A stretch of DNA of 37,050 bases from Gemella haemolysans. Its GTDB lineage: Bacteria > Bacillota > Bacilli > Staphylococcales > Gemellaceae. The position numbers and the translations under genes are program-made. Shown one piece after another: positions 36,786-37,050 of this stretch (positions are counted from its first letter, which is position 1; each line of letters opens with the position of its first letter). The notes beneath the pieces are model-generated. The model was not told the DNA's origin. It did no database searches and worked only from the letters and a program-made list of their open reading frames with translations. The stretch covers positions 1-37,050 of the forward strand of contig NZ_CABFLN010000015.1 of the NCBI RefSeq assembly GCF_901873445.1. The letters are read 5' to 3'.

Positions 36786-37050
36786 AAAATTATCCCCCTT
36801 GATTTCTGAAATTTAATTATCTTTTCACTTTTATTATACAATATATGCAACAAAGATAAAAGAAAAACGATTTCAAAGTATTCATTTATAAAATAAAATA
36901 TTATATTAAAATACTATTTTTTTTATAATATTATTCAAAAAAATGCGATTTAAACCTATAAATTTCCTCCGTATTTTTTATGTGAATTAAAATAGCTACT
37001 AATCTTTAGAAATAGTTGATATATATAGATATTTTTGAAGTATATTAGGT
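36786..37050. other. Gene-free A/T-rich stretch at the window end
   Basis: It holds the upstream region of the minus-strand kinase, with a possible -10 TATAAT (36838-36833, minus) and no clear -35. There is also an A/T inverted repeat AATATTATA/TATAATATT (36897-36905, 36924-36932). I see no coding frame. Confidence 0.4.

Noticed and set aside
36890..36940. Inverted repeat near the window end as an attachment site or origin
   Set aside because: A 9-bp A/T-only repeat is expected by chance in sequence this A/T-rich; no integrase or replication gene is nearby.

Overview
The window is chromosomal DNA from a low-GC, AT-rich Firmicute of the Bacilli. I infer a Gemella-like organism from the extreme A/T codon bias, the Bacilli-type order of housekeeping genes (tsaEB-rimI-tsaD, comEA-EB-EC-holA, rplJL-methyltransferase-rpoBC, infC-rpmI-rplT) and a giant YSIRK/LPXTG adhesin. 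The genus is an inference, not something the sequence proves. I see no phage, insertion sequence, CRISPR array, tRNA or rRNA gene.

Layout. 1-6.7 kb: a 2181-residue cell-wall-anchored surface protein with three kinds of tandem repeat domain. 6.7-8.4 kb: a redox or quinone stress cassette, with an HxlR/YodB-type repressor and an unknown acidic protein transcribed leftward, divergent from a nitroreductase. 8.5-11.1 kb: the tRNA t6A operon tsaE-tsaB-rimI-tsaD. 11.1-13.1 kb: a small phosphotransferase and an eight-helix membrane protein, both of unknown role. 13.2-15.5 kb: a cysteine desulfurase and mnmA, a tRNA 2-thiouridine pair. 15.6-15.9 kb: a bacterial PH-domain gene broken by a one-base frameshift in a homopolymer. 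16.0-20.1 kb: DNA uptake genes comEA-comEB-comEC, then holA. 20.4-22.7 kb: two PLP enzymes of transsulfuration. 22.8-23.1 kb: rpsT on the minus strand. 23.3-24.8 kb: queT behind an attenuator leader, then a MerR/TipAS regulator with a textbook long-spacer promoter. 24.9-26.8 kb: rplJ-rplL behind an L10 leader with its own attenuator, then a methyltransferase. 26.8-34.5 kb: rpoB-rpoC. 34.5-35.9 kb: infC-rpmI-rplT behind an L20-type leader. 36.0-36.8 kb: a choline-kinase-like phosphotransferase on the minus strand.

Most of the window is core information processing: tRNA modification, transcription and translation. Its regulation can be read in cis: two ribosomal-protein leader attenuators, a non-AUG infC start, a queT attenuator and a MerR dyad promoter. 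The observations most worth following up are: a ComEC whose C-terminal metallo-beta-lactamase-like domain has lost the catalytic HxHxDH motif; an RpoB with an acidic C-terminal tail carrying a duplicated motif; a 60-bp palindromic element present twice, downstream of the tsa and comE-holA operons; the queT leader, which looks like a preQ1-I aptamer but lacks key residues; and the frameshifted PH-domain gene. I found no clearly new multi-gene defence or mobile system.
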